Assembly (NCBI GenBank): GCA_026874595.1
Contig: CM049319.1
Location: 6,772,101 to 6,836,100, forward strand
Source of the DNA: Sipunculus nudus
Lineage: Eukaryota; Annelida; Sipuncula; Golfingiida; Sipunculidae
Reading direction: 5' to 3'
Length of the DNA stretch: 64,000 nt
Made by a program: the position numbers and the translations under genes. Shown here piece by piece: positions 1-10,177 of the stretch (within the stretch, counting starts at the first letter, position 1; every line of letters begins with the position of its first letter). A model generated the notes under the pieces. The model did not search any database, was not told the origin of the DNA, and was given only the letters and a program-made list of their open reading frames with translations.

Positions 1-690
1 CTTGAAATGAAGTGGTCTGGCTGCTAGAAGGGCACAGACCGTGACCTTAGAACTTGAAATTTCTAACTTTACATCCAGGGAGGACCCAGACAAATCTCCC
101 TGGAAACCTGAAATAAGGTTATAGTGACATTTTTTTTTTAATTAGGGGAAACTTTTATTTTCAATAACTCATTGATTCATATGGGGACACATTGTATTCA
201 TTTTACCTAGAATCCTAAATACATGACTTTCAGGTAGGTCCATAAAAAAATCTCCTTGGAAATCTGAAACTTTCTCAAAGCTGTGAGAAAGAACATGATT
301 TTAACACTGTATTAGTCAGGTGGAGACAAATGGTAGCAGCTGGATGTAGAATGAGATCACTGTAACCTATATCTTAGGCTTATTGCCATAATACATGCTT
401 TTTACCACTCTGAGAGTCATTTTACCCATTGTTTAAGGCCCCTTTAAATCAGCTGAGCGTCATGGCCCATGGGCCACTTGTTGTTTATGTGAAGTAGATG
501 GACTGAATGTTTTTGACCTGACACTCAAGCCTTGGGAACGTTAATCAGTTGTGATATTTTAAAGTGCAGCAACATATATCAACAAAATAAGGTAACGTCC
601 TCTTGGGGAAACTCATGCTAGTACCAAGACCGTCAATTTCAGGAGTTCCGTTAGCGCTCACAATTTTTAAAAATAAAATTACCCTGTCAA
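1..690. repeat. Left flank with dispersed repeat RepA (minus orientation)
   Basis: No gene is visible. Around 50-135 and again around 230-275 the sequence contains the reverse complement of a short module that recurs through the window (module: ggatataggtcacagtgacc, then tttcaggtttcc, then aaggagattt). At about 418-480 there is a further module (tcattttaccc ... cagctgagcgtca) that recurs at 29,540-29,605 and, inverted, at 60,840-60,905. This is old interspersed-repeat DNA lying just outside the left edge of inverted duplication A. Confidence 0.6.
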
Positions 691-1448
691 ATAAAGAAAT
701 ACCTTGGCGAAAAAAAAAGAACTTGCAAAATTTTAAATATGACCATATTAAATAATTGTTTGACATGTATGAAATAAATAATTATCCAAATTTCCTTACC
801 CAGTTAAATGCACCTGAAAATAAATGTATCTTAATTGGTTCTTCTGAGATCTGAAATTTCCCCGTCACTTATGCCCAGGCCTAGCAGTGGGACGATGTTA
901 CATGTCTGCCAGGAAAATTTGCTGCCTTATTGTGAGGCAGGAAGCGAAAGATAAAACATCAAAATTTCTGTTTGTAATATCTGGAAAAATGATAACGAAA
1001 ACTAAATGTTTTGGTCAGTACACCTGAATCCTGAAATGTTCGTGTTACATAGCCTTGGAAACGATGTTCGTTCAACCGGGAAAACAGTGCCGGCGGCCAC
1101 AATATCAATCATTTTCGACCAGTATCACACTATTAAACGTCAAGATTGCCGGTCCCGGAAAATATAAAACGACCGAACAAGAAAACTAACTGTATTTAAG
1201 TCGGTTCGTGCAAGTTATGGCATTTTCGAATAAAATATATATTGATAATGAGCCTTTCAGTCATGTGAAACTGCCCACTTTCGTCAGAGTATATTCCCGG
1301 GTTCGAGCTTATTTACACACCGGGCTTCAGTGAGGTTAAGTGGCCACGAGGGAGTTCCGAATCAAATCAAACACCTGATACGTTCAGTCTAGAATAGAAA
1401 TATGCTAATAAAACAGCGACCGTCGATTATCTGTTCTGCTGTTAGTCC

Positions 1449-2013
1449 ATGGACCAGAGCAGATTTTGTTACCACCCAGGGTGGCAAAACGTTAGCAGAT
1501 ATTTTTTAAAGGTCTATGCCTGTATGTGATATTGAAGTATAATATCTGATCCAGAGCGGTAGCTTAGTCTCAGTTATCCGTTATTGAATGTAATGATCCA
1601 TATGAAAATTTAACTTTAGAGCTGCATCGATTTTTCCATAGTTTTAATTTAACAACTTAATGAATACAAAAGATTTGGTCTCAACAGATAGCTAAGGCCC
1701 AGGGCTTTCTGGTAGTATGTCAAATGTGGCAATTACATTTAACTGTAATCAGTGACAGATACTAATATTTTCCTCTTCCCCTTAAAATTTACTGAAAAGT
1801 TGGTATTTCTGTTCATTTATTTAAAGATTTCAGGATCTTTTGATATTTTCGCTATTGTCTTTTATTCTTCGATTTAATCTTAGGTACTAGCTTGGTTTTT
1901 CTTGTCTATTTTTAATATTGTGGACTCTCAGACTAAAATTTTAATGAAGTATGAGTGACCCTATATAAATTTTTTACCTTTTAGCTGCATCGACCTTTCC
2001 ACAGTCTTTAGTT
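1449..2013 (+). mobile_element. Truncated end of the long-TIR element (left-arm copy)
   Basis: The sequence starts near the tagtccatgg and accacccagggtggcaaaac motifs and runs into a partial repeat of a gctgcatcgac module (about 1,621 and 1,984). It matches the right terminus of the 5-kb structure at 51,415-51,987 in reverse complement, and matches the left terminus at 46,943 onward in direct orientation. Homology stops at about 2,013, where the left arm jumps to sequence lying beyond the element's other side at 46,420 in the right arm. The left copy therefore lacks about 5 kb, including the other terminus. Confidence 0.6.
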
Positions 2014-2634
2014 GCAAACAATCAGGTGCAAAAATTCCTGTCTGTAGGACAAAGATGATTAAAACGGCCCCAGCCATTGACCACAACTGACACCTGACCC
2101 TTACATTTTACAGCAATTACATAATCATATAATGACATGATATGTAAGTGATATAAACTCTCATTATCTTGATTAAGAATTGTAACATAACCTGAGAAGT
2201 TAGAGGATATTGGTAATTTCTACCTGGTGAACCTGTGGTAATCAAGAGTTGTTTTTCCTGTATTCATGAAGACAAGGGAAACCAGACTAATTAAGCTCTC
2301 TTAATTTCTTATTGAATATTCACTACGTAAACTATAAGAATGAGAGAAGACAACAAAATGTACTGAATTGTCCTTGAATTAAAGCACACTTCTTCAAAAC
2401 CCCTTCTCTGAATTAATTAAAAAGGTATAGAAGATATTTTACGATAAGTCAGATGTGTATGAACACACACAATGTCCCTGTCCCTGAATCTAATTTGATT
2501 ATATCATGCATGACCCAAAAAATCATACAGGTTCTTTCTTTTGTGGTGGGCCATGTGTAAGTCATGTTTAAAATCAATATGTCAATCCAACCTGGAATTA
2601 TCATCTGAAAACTAATTTGTTTGGATAGATGAAT

Positions 2635-2668
2635 GGACAGACAGACAGACGAACAGACAGACAGATAG
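2635..2668. repeat. (CAGA)n microsatellite
   Basis: A short imperfect run of GACA units with a gaac interruption. The matching (TGTC)n run lies at 45,767-45,799 in the other arm. Confidence 0.85.
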
Positions 2669-2867
2669 GTGATTACTATAGGACATCCACTTGTGATCAA
2701 TAAACACAAGGTTTTGGGACACTGGATAGAATCAAAGCTGACAATCTGACATAATTGTTGTCATTTTTATAGTAAAAAAATATTTTTTTTAAACAGAAAA
2801 AATATTAATTATCAAGAAATGGAAGGTTTTGTATCAATTTTTTTATTATTCTAGTTGGTACCTACAA

Positions 2868-3050
2868 GCCCCATAGCTCGGAGGATATAGGTCGCAGTGA
2901 CCTTATTTCATGTTTCTAAGGAGATTTTTTATGGGTCTCCCTAGATTTTTTTTCTCCCTAGGCTTCTAGGGTCAGCGGTAACGTTCTGTGCCCAGCTTGT
3001 GGCCAGCCGGAACGACGAACGACGAAAAAAGCGCCATACCTATACTCCTG
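2868..3050 (+). repeat. Dispersed repeat RepA
   Basis: A copy of the common repeat, beginning ctacaagccccatagctcgg, followed by a palindrome-like aggtcgcagtgacct, then a tttctaaggagatttt segment and a tail with repeated aacgacg. The inverted counterpart is at about 45,378-45,568, and relatives lie at 1-275, 52,865-52,965 and 61,040-61,760. There is no coding potential. It predates the IR-A duplication because both arms hold it at the same place. Confidence 0.75.
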
Positions 3051-3619
3051 GTGACTTTCAGTCAGCTTACCTAAAAAAATTAATCAATGGTTTTGCCCTC
3101 AGGGAAAGTAAAGTCGACCTACACAAACTTTTGGTATAATATAATAAACTCATATACCGTATAAGCCGCCCCTACTTATGGGGATAAGGAGGGTTTAGAT
3201 ATTACAAACACTTTCAGACCTAAACATCTAAGCCATGTTTAGCCATTTTTGTATAATGTACAAAAAATATGGTGAGTACATGACCCAGTGTCACTGTATT
3301 AACAGTATTGACTTGGACAATGTGAAGCAAAAAATGTTGGTCAATAAACAGACAAAGGCCTGCAGGAAATCACGACAACAAATAAATCTATAATACGGAA
3401 ATGAAGATGAAGAAACTGCCATTATATCACCAAAAAAAACCCACTCTGGTAATGTTGTTTATTTATGTATGAACTAGATTGCTGCTTGGGTGTTGTTTTA
3501 TCAAATCTAACCTAATTTCCTTTCCACATCGCATTTCTTCTTCTTCTTCAGGACTATCAATAAATATCTTACAGCAAAACTCAGGCCAGCCCTGCTTGTT
3601 TTATGTAGGTATCAAATAG

Positions 3620-3735
3620 AGTAGAACGTCCAATATCCGAACACCGATTATCGTTCATCCGAAATAAAAAACAGAGAACCGAAATTTTGACCATTTATCC
3701 GAATTCTGAACAATGACAAAAGCATTCAGAATAAA
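3620..3735 (+). mobile_element. Possible Tigger-like transposon end
   Basis: The stretch gagtagaacgtccaatatcc followed by gaacaccgattatc and repeated atccgaa resembles the subterminal design of pogo/Tigger-type termini, with a TA-containing flank just outside. Only one end is recognisable, and no inverted partner was found nearby. The same sequence is at about 44,690-44,800 inverted. The sequence between here and 4,010 encodes nothing I recognise. Confidence 0.3.
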
Positions 3736-4211
3736 AATGGTATAATAAGTTGTCTGATTCAAAACAAAAGTAGCCACATCAGCGTTGATACATATTGCCG
3801 AATGGTTAGTGCACCCGAGCGTAAGCAGTAGGTGTGAAAAGACTGCCATGCCAGCCGGGACTGTCCTCGCTTTTTTCAGAATGCTCAGGCCGGGGTAAAA
3901 AAACTGTAAAAACAAATGTTACAACTGACCATAACTGAGTACCGACCGCAGGTTGTAGGTGTGATAAACTCAGCCTCGCCGATTCGTGTTGTCCTCGGCT
4001 CAGATTTGTTCACCAAAGACTATATTATATTATAATAATGTGTTCAATATGATAAATTTATTAAATCGATCAAAAATGTTATGATATATTGCCACACGTT
4101 TATCAAGGGCTAGCTTAATAAATTTAGGTCAGTCAGTATCCGGTAATGTCACAAACTCTGCGTAGGCAGAATTCTGTCTTGGTTTCAAATTGTGTGATTT
4201 GGCATTAGCAT

Positions 4212-4431
4212 ACGATCATCTAGGCGTCAAACAGGCTGAGTGTACTGCACATGGTTGTATAATTATTTCCATTGTCGAATCATACCACTAAGAGCCCATG
4301 AAGATCACTTGGTGCTATAGGAAGTTTGAATCATGGCTGCAGAGTACAGCCTTCCAATTTTGCCTGTAGAGTTAGCTGAGATTCATACTCATGGTCTCAC
4401 GGCTAAGAGTCCTGTGCTCTACCTCACATGA
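4212..4431 (-). mobile_element. tRNA-derived SINE candidate (left copy)
   Basis: On the minus strand the sequence begins with gaggtagagcacaggactc, like a tRNA box A and D-arm, and continues to an anticodon-arm-like segment and a box-B-like gagtatgaatctc. About 150 bp of unrelated body follow. The inverted counterpart is at 43,890-44,101. Homology between the two arms is interrupted exactly at the distal end of this unit (4,212 and 44,101), where different sequences follow for about 200 and 300 bp. The copy is too degenerate to be a functional tRNA. Confidence 0.4.
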
Positions 4432-5735
4432 AAAAAGACTCTAACTGCTCCTCATAAGACAATAAATCTGCCACGGGCTGCCGAAGTATAAAACTGTCTT
4501 TCAAATTAGTTTTTTGTATCTCATAATATCCCACCATGCACTGCAGCTCTTTTTTCTGCTCACAAGACACTCTACCTAAAGCATTGAAAAATTATTAGGT
4601 GGTATTTAATCACGTAATTCAACATTTTATCATCTTTCTGTTTGCCTTGTGACAATCCAGTTAGACGACCTGTGTATTATTTTTTTAGTTTTATGCGCAT
4701 TCACAGTTTAGTTCCTGGAATCAACTACACTACTACGTGTTCAATCTATAAACGAAGTGAGAAATATAATGTGGCTGTTTTGGTTTATCCTTGTTTTCTG
4801 ATAATAGATGCACACAAAAAGCCTGATAACAGATCTTGTGGATTGTAGTCTGTAACACAGACAGTTTAAATGATGAAAAAGAGCATTTTGATATAGTGCC
4901 ATAAAAGATATATGTTAAGAAACACAAGCACCTGAGAAGAGATGTATCAGAGTTTGGAAGCCTATATTACAATTAATTAATTATGCACAATGTTTTAGAC
5001 AGAAAAGAAAACAATATAGATCTGAATTAATGGTGAGAAGGTAGTTCATGATTTTTTTCAACTTAAACATGTTATATATATACTCTTACAATCTTATATC
5101 TAATTCAAGATTAATATTCTTGGATAAGCAATCTAAAGGATCTAACATCTGAGAAAACAGTTCTGAGCAAAAAATAAATAATAAAAATAAAACAAGCAGG
5201 GTATACAAATAATGAAAGGATACTTGGAGTCTTAAAATACAAAATCTATTTATACTTAGATATTTTAATATACACAGAAATAATATCATCGCATGGGCAT
5301 CATGATGTAGAAATAAAAGGCAATCTTCCTTGCTTGGAAGCTTTGAGTCCCTAAATCATCTTACTGCTTTTTTCCTTTATGGAAACCTATATGATTTAGT
5401 GGTTTACCCTGCTTAGTATACGAGCACTCCATTGGTCACCCTTCTTTACAGCAAGGTAGTTATTTTGAGAAGAAACTATACAGAACAAAGGCTGTTTTTT
5501 AAAGATGCTTCTTACATTAACTATCACTGTTGCAGTTTGGGATATACAATGTAGTATTCTGCCTTGCTCCAGAATTATTTATGCATGGTCTAATTTGTAA
5601 TGACTGTTTTGTATTGTTCTGCTACAATCTATGCTTTTGAAACAAGATACTTCCAATGACTGAAAATTAATAAAGTGTCAGTGCCTGGTAGATTATTAAC
5701 TTAGGTACTCCAAAAAGTAAATAAGAGTGTATATA
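4432..5735. other. Non-coding arm sequence
   Basis: AT-rich DNA matched by about 42,580-43,885 in the right arm. Short open frames at 4,642-4,848 and 5,086-5,289 have open counterparts in the right arm, but both are low-complexity, resemble no family I know and show no splice context. I see no gene. Confidence 0.6.
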
Positions 5736-7026
5736 CAGTCGTTACTTGATAATCCAACACCAATTGTAAATGTTATATTTATGTCGGATTACAAGGCTGT
5801 CGGTTTGTTAAATCACGATGTCAAAGGGGGGGGGGGGGGTACTGTCGGAAATAGATGTAACTAATATTGTATAACATTATTATAATCATTTATGTGCAAA
5901 TAAGCAAAACAAAACACAATACGGTTTACTCTTTATTTTTACATTTAAAAAAAGGAAGAATTTCCATTCACACTACATAATAGAAAGCATGATGTGTTTA
6001 TTTATGCATAAAAAAACAAAACATCTATCTGGTAACAATCTCTCTTCTTACTGTGCTCTTTCACTTTCCGTAACATTCCGCGGATATCGTCAATATCCTC
6101 GATCGACATCCTGCTCTTGAGGTTCGGTATCGTCATTCGAGTCGCTGTCACTTTCGTCTTTCGTCGATGTGCAGCTGACCATCGAGACGATGTCAGTGGT
6201 TGGTAACATGGCCTCCGTTGGCTCCGCGCTATCCTAGGTCACATATTCTTCCGCGGTCACATGATCAGCAAGCGGGAGTGCTCGTAAAAGGTAACTCAGT
6301 TCACCTTCCACTTGCGCTGTGTCTGTGACACGTACAGAGTTCTTAACTAAAATTGTAATCTCTGTACGCTTTCGTTTTGCGGGTCGCTTCATGATCGCAC
6401 ATGTAGATGCGTATGTAAAGCAGTAAATTAAGCAGTCTTTATGTGTAAATATCCGATATTATTGAAAGTAAAAAGCGTGATAAAGTACAGCAGAGTACGG
6501 AGAAGTAGCGATCTGACTGTATGAACTGATTGTTTCAATATTTGTTCAGTTTATATAAGCTACATGTGTACTTACACGGAAACTGCTTAGAAGTCAAAAC
6601 ATATCACTCCATACTTTAATATCTTAGATATCAAATATCTTCAAAGAACCGAACAAAATGTCACTGCGTTTAGACAGGGACAGCGCCTGAACCATCAAAG
6701 TGATACGAACAACTAATCAGTGCGGCCAGGTGACAATAATGGGAGCCCAGCGATGTTTGTTTTCCACACGTAATTAATTAGGCATTTAGTAGCCTAGTGG
6801 GCAGCCCGGGCCGACCACTGACATCAAAGGAAAATCTACCGGTCGGATTTTTAAGACATAAATCACGTCGGTATCCCTTTGTACCAGGAAATGTCCTGTC
6901 GGAGTCGGAATCCAAGGCCGACGGATTGTCAAAGGCTTTTTTATAGGATCTATTCGTTTCACATTAAATACCGTCGATTTGCAAGGTTTCCGGATTGCCA
7001 AGGGTCGGAATGTCAAGTCACGACTG
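5736..7026 (-). mobile_element. pogo/Tigger-like DNA transposon, internally deleted
   Basis: The element is bounded by inverted termini. The left end reads CAGTCGTTACTTGATAATCC and the right end, reversed, reads CAGTCGTGACTTGACATTCC. Both are flanked by a TA dinucleotide (5,734-5,735 and 7,027-7,028), the target duplication of the Tc1/mariner-pogo superfamily. Extra subterminal motifs of the form gtcggaat...aagg are repeated several times at the right side. A transposase remnant lies inside on the minus strand. At about 1.3 kb it is far shorter than an autonomous element. A 14-base G run at 5,826-5,839 is an odd local expansion. The other-arm copy is 41,414-42,579. Confidence 0.8.
6114..6392 (-). 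pseudogene. Transposase remnant of pogo/Tigger-like element
   Basis: From an ATG at 6,392 the frame reads MKRPAKRKRTEITILVK, a basic start like the N-terminus of CENP-B/pogo-type transposases. After about 20 residues it changes to ALPLADHVTAEEYVT, like the acidic C-terminal part of Tigger transposases. The DDE core is therefore missing by internal deletion. A stop (TAG, 6,234-6,236) ends the frame after 52 residues. Beyond it the same frame stays open through an acidic stretch rich in S, D and E to about 6,114. The stop is shared in position with the right-arm copy (TAA there), so the element was probably already dead before the arms formed. Family assignment is by recognition of composition and termini, not by search. 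Confidence 0.6.
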
Positions 7027-7584
7027 TACATACATTTTGTTTCAATAGTCCTTGTCATTCCTAACATTTAATGTACAGTCGATTGTTCTTGTTGACACAA
7101 ATAACAAAGTTTATGTTATATAAGTAGATTTGTAATGGGGATGTTGTTGTCAGGAACCTATATTTATTTGTGCTTTGTAAAATTTGTATATATATATATA
7201 TATGGATTGTTTATGTGGATGTTATGTTTTAGCATGTGTTAATTATTACATTGTCAGATTGTTTAACCAATTGTGAAAGAGCTAAAGATGTTTCTGGGAA
7301 ATAAAGGATAAACTCTATTATGAACAACAATTTGAGAAATGTAGAACTGATTATAAGAAGTTTTTTATTCTTTAGCTAATACCTTACTTTTCAGGAATGA
7401 ACCTGTACCTCTTCCTCCATATGAGGAGCCTCCAGTGTGAGCTAATGATTTCAACAACTTTTATGCTGATAAAATAGATGGCAACTGTATCAGTTACACA
7501 GTGCATTAGATGTGAGCATGGATTGATTATTTCTGATTATTCAGAATCAGACTTATTGAAGAAAGATTTCAGTCCTTTTCTGAA

Positions 7585-8415
7585 TTGACAAAAGAACAAG
7601 CAAATAAATTAATATGTAAATCATCTACAAAATTTTGTGAATCTGATCCAATCAGTACTAGAATCTTGAAAGAGCACCTAGATCTATTTTTGCCCATGAT
7701 AACAGATATAGTGAATAAGTCACTGAAAGAAGGGTTTTTTCCAGAGGAATCTAAAAATGCTTTAGTCAGACCTCTGTTGAAGAAGGTGAATTTAGAACTG
7801 ATCAGTAAAAAATAGAGACCAGTATCAAATTTAGAATACTTATCCAAAATAAATGAACGTGCAGCATGTGAACAAATTATTCAATAAACTGAGACAACGT
7901 CAACAATGGAACCACTCCAGTCAGCTTATCGACGAGCACATAATACAGAGACTGCTTTATTAAAGATAAAGTCTCATATATGTAACAGGATAGATCAAGG
8001 GAAAGTGGTATGCATGGCTCCTTTAGATCTCAGTGCCGCCTTTGACACTGTGTGTCATAACTTACTGTTAAACAGACTTAAATTCCAGTTTGGTTTTGGT
8101 GGCTTGTTTTGACAAGGCTGCAGAGTTATTTAACAAACAGGACTCAGCAAGTGGTTATTGGTGATATATTTGGTAGTTGAGCAGTCTCTAATAATTTTTT
8201 TTCACCAAGGGGTCCCTCAAGGGTCTATCTTAGGACCGATACTGTACAATCTATATACTTCCCCTATTTATAATCTGTGTAGATCACATGGAGTTCACTT
8301 CCATTCATATGCAGATGATCAACAAGATTATATTTCATTTAAACCGAAACTTCCCGATGAGCATTCAAGATTTCTTTTGAATTTGGAAAAGTGTATACAT
8401 AATATAAGGGTTTAG
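7585..8415 (+). pseudogene. Reverse transcriptase fragments (CR1/L2-like)
   Basis: Three open segments (7,585-7,815, 7,906-8,112, 8,158-8,415) together cover the RT palm and fingers. The first holds the TDIVNKSLKEGFFPEE and LVRPLLKK region. The second holds EPLQSAYRRAHNTETALLK and motif A, LDLSAAFDTV. The third holds [10 protein letters not shown] and the catalytic YADD. Stops at 7,813-7,815 and around 8,110, plus a frame change after GFGG, break it. The right-arm copy reads through the last break. This is a dead RNA-to-DNA polymerase remnant of a retroelement, not a host gene. Confidence 0.85.
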
Positions 8416-8459
8416 TTTAGTTGAAAGCAAATTTACTGAAATAAAATGATGGAAAAACT

Positions 8460-9152
8460 GAAATTATCGAGTTCGGTTCAGGAGCAAACATTAGTAAATT
8501 TGAAAATGAAATTAGTTTGAGAGTTGGAAAAGACACTATTCAGACAGTATCATATGTGAGATACTTGGCATGTCATATGGAATCCTTGTGTAAAAACACC
8601 AGTCATGTAAATAAACTTTGTTCTGGTTTATATGTGACCATCAGGAAAATTAGTTAAATACGCAGTAAAATAAACAGTTCAACTGCTAAAACTCTTATGC
8701 AAGCACTTGTACTTTCTCGTCTTGACTATTGTAACTCTTTATTAGTAGGGACTGCAAAGTGTCATCTAAATAGACTTAAAAGAATTATGAACAGAGGTGC
8801 TAGAGTAATTTATAATCTTTCTAAATTTGATCATATTTCTTCTGCTTTGATTAGTCTGCACTGACTCAAAGTAGAGTACCTTTTGATTTTTAAGACTGCT
8901 TCATTAATGTTTAAATGTTAAAAGGGTATTGCTCCGAAGTACCTTGTAGATCTGTTGCTTGTGCGAACTACTGACAGAATAGGAAGAACAGTTCAATTAC
9001 ATGACTATCCAATTGCTTATTGTAGAACCAGTCTAGCCAAGGAAGGATCTTTTAGTTATTTTGGACCTAGCATATGGAACAATCTATCTTATCATTTGAA
9101 GTCAGAGAACAGCTTAGCTTGTTTTAAATCCAGTCTAAAGACAAATCTTTAA
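8460..9152 (+). pseudogene. C-terminal region of the CR1/L2-like ORF2
   Basis: Interrupted frames here give an ALVLSRLDYCNSLLVGT-type segment near 8,702 and an open frame at 8,955-9,152 (RTTDRIGRTVQLHDYP ... SFSYFGPSIWNNLSYHLKSE). These segments usually follow the RT domain in this group of LINEs. The corresponding stretch in the right arm is open for 115 residues (39,617-39,964), so the left copy has picked up additional stops. Confidence 0.75.
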
Positions 9153-9312
9153 ACTAAGTGTTACTATTCTTAGTTTTTACACTTTACTATATTTAATGGA
9201 TGACATGTATTTTACATAACTTTATTGTATCATTTTATGTGAAGCGCATCTGATAAAGCAGTGCTTGTTTTTATATGTTCCGCTATATAAGAAATAAAAT
9301 GTTATGTAAATC

Positions 9313-10177
9313 ATCATGTTCAGGAGCTCTCAATATAAGAGTGTTCACATGCAGATATGTAAAAGTCTAGATAGGTTATCACACTTGTACAGGAGCTGTT
9401 GGTTGTTACCAGTTTATATCATGGTGAAGTGACTTCATACTTTGATTTAAAAGAAGTATATGGCAACAGGGTTATGTTTGAGGCAGTGGAATTAATAATA
9501 ATTTAATGGAGTAAACTGGAGAGATGGTCAGAGTTCAGTTTCATAGAGTAGAAAGGAGCAAGCCCAGCTGTGTTTCAGCTGTGTAATAGACCGACCACTG
9601 TCACCAACATATAAAAACATTTGTTTGCTAACTCCCGGACTTTATACTTCATTTGGAATGGAGAGAGTATGAGTCACTGAGTGTTTTGTGATACAAGTAC
9701 CTGAAAAAATAAAAAAAAAAAAACCTATATAAAGTTATACAAATAAACTTATCTTATTTACCTTATATGGCACATGCTGCAAATTATCTGAACTACCGAA
9801 CTCTTTATGATGAAAAATCTATATGAAAAATGGAAAAGTAAAATGGAAAGTACAATATTTATATGGCGAAAAACAGCTAATTTAAGCATATGCATATGCA
9901 AAACTAACAAAAACCTGGGAGATTAATTGATTCTTATAATATTCATGGAATTAAAAAACAGTGATCTAGCTAGCTATATTTCAATATTTATTTCTTTAAA
10001 CATGCATTATACATAAATGAATAAGAGCACTGCAAAAGTGCATGATACGCCCGTTGTGTATCAGTTTATCTCCGACCTCACTGGATATGTGAGAATTTTG
10101 ATGAGAAGGTAATTCATTTGAGAAACTTTATTTGCTAATATGTATAATGAGTTTGATGAAAAGCCATAACATTTTTG
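9313..10177. other. Non-coding arm sequence
   Basis: AT-rich DNA, matched by about 38,311-39,160 in the right arm, with an A-run at about 9,704-9,723. No gene, splice structure or RNA is recognisable. Confidence 0.6.

Larger units (their letters stand above)
7220..9312 (+). mobile_element. 5'-truncated CR1/L2-like LINE, left-arm copy
   Basis: Translation in shifting frames gives a linker segment (ANDFNNFYADKID near 7,440), then reverse transcriptase blocks: LDLSAAFDTV at about 8,020, [10 protein letters not shown] at about 8,210 and SYADDQ at about 8,305. A C-terminal region of the RLDYCNSLLVG type follows at about 8,715, ending in a SFSYFGPSIWNNL segment. The order and sequence style are those of non-LTR retrotransposons of the CR1/L2 group. 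The 3' end is probably the cgctatataagaaataaaat stretch near 9,280-9,312. The endonuclease is missing. Multiple stops and frameshifts make it inactive. It is matched by 39,165-41,230 on the other arm. Confidence 0.88.

Noticed and set aside
3655-3915. Frame conserved as open in both arms (also 44,331-44,756)
   Set aside because: Openness in two closely similar copies is expected by descent. There is no start context, splice signal or family resemblance.
4360-4431. Functional tRNA gene
   Set aside because: Box B is degenerate, the acceptor stem does not pair and the copy in the other arm has a different anticodon position.
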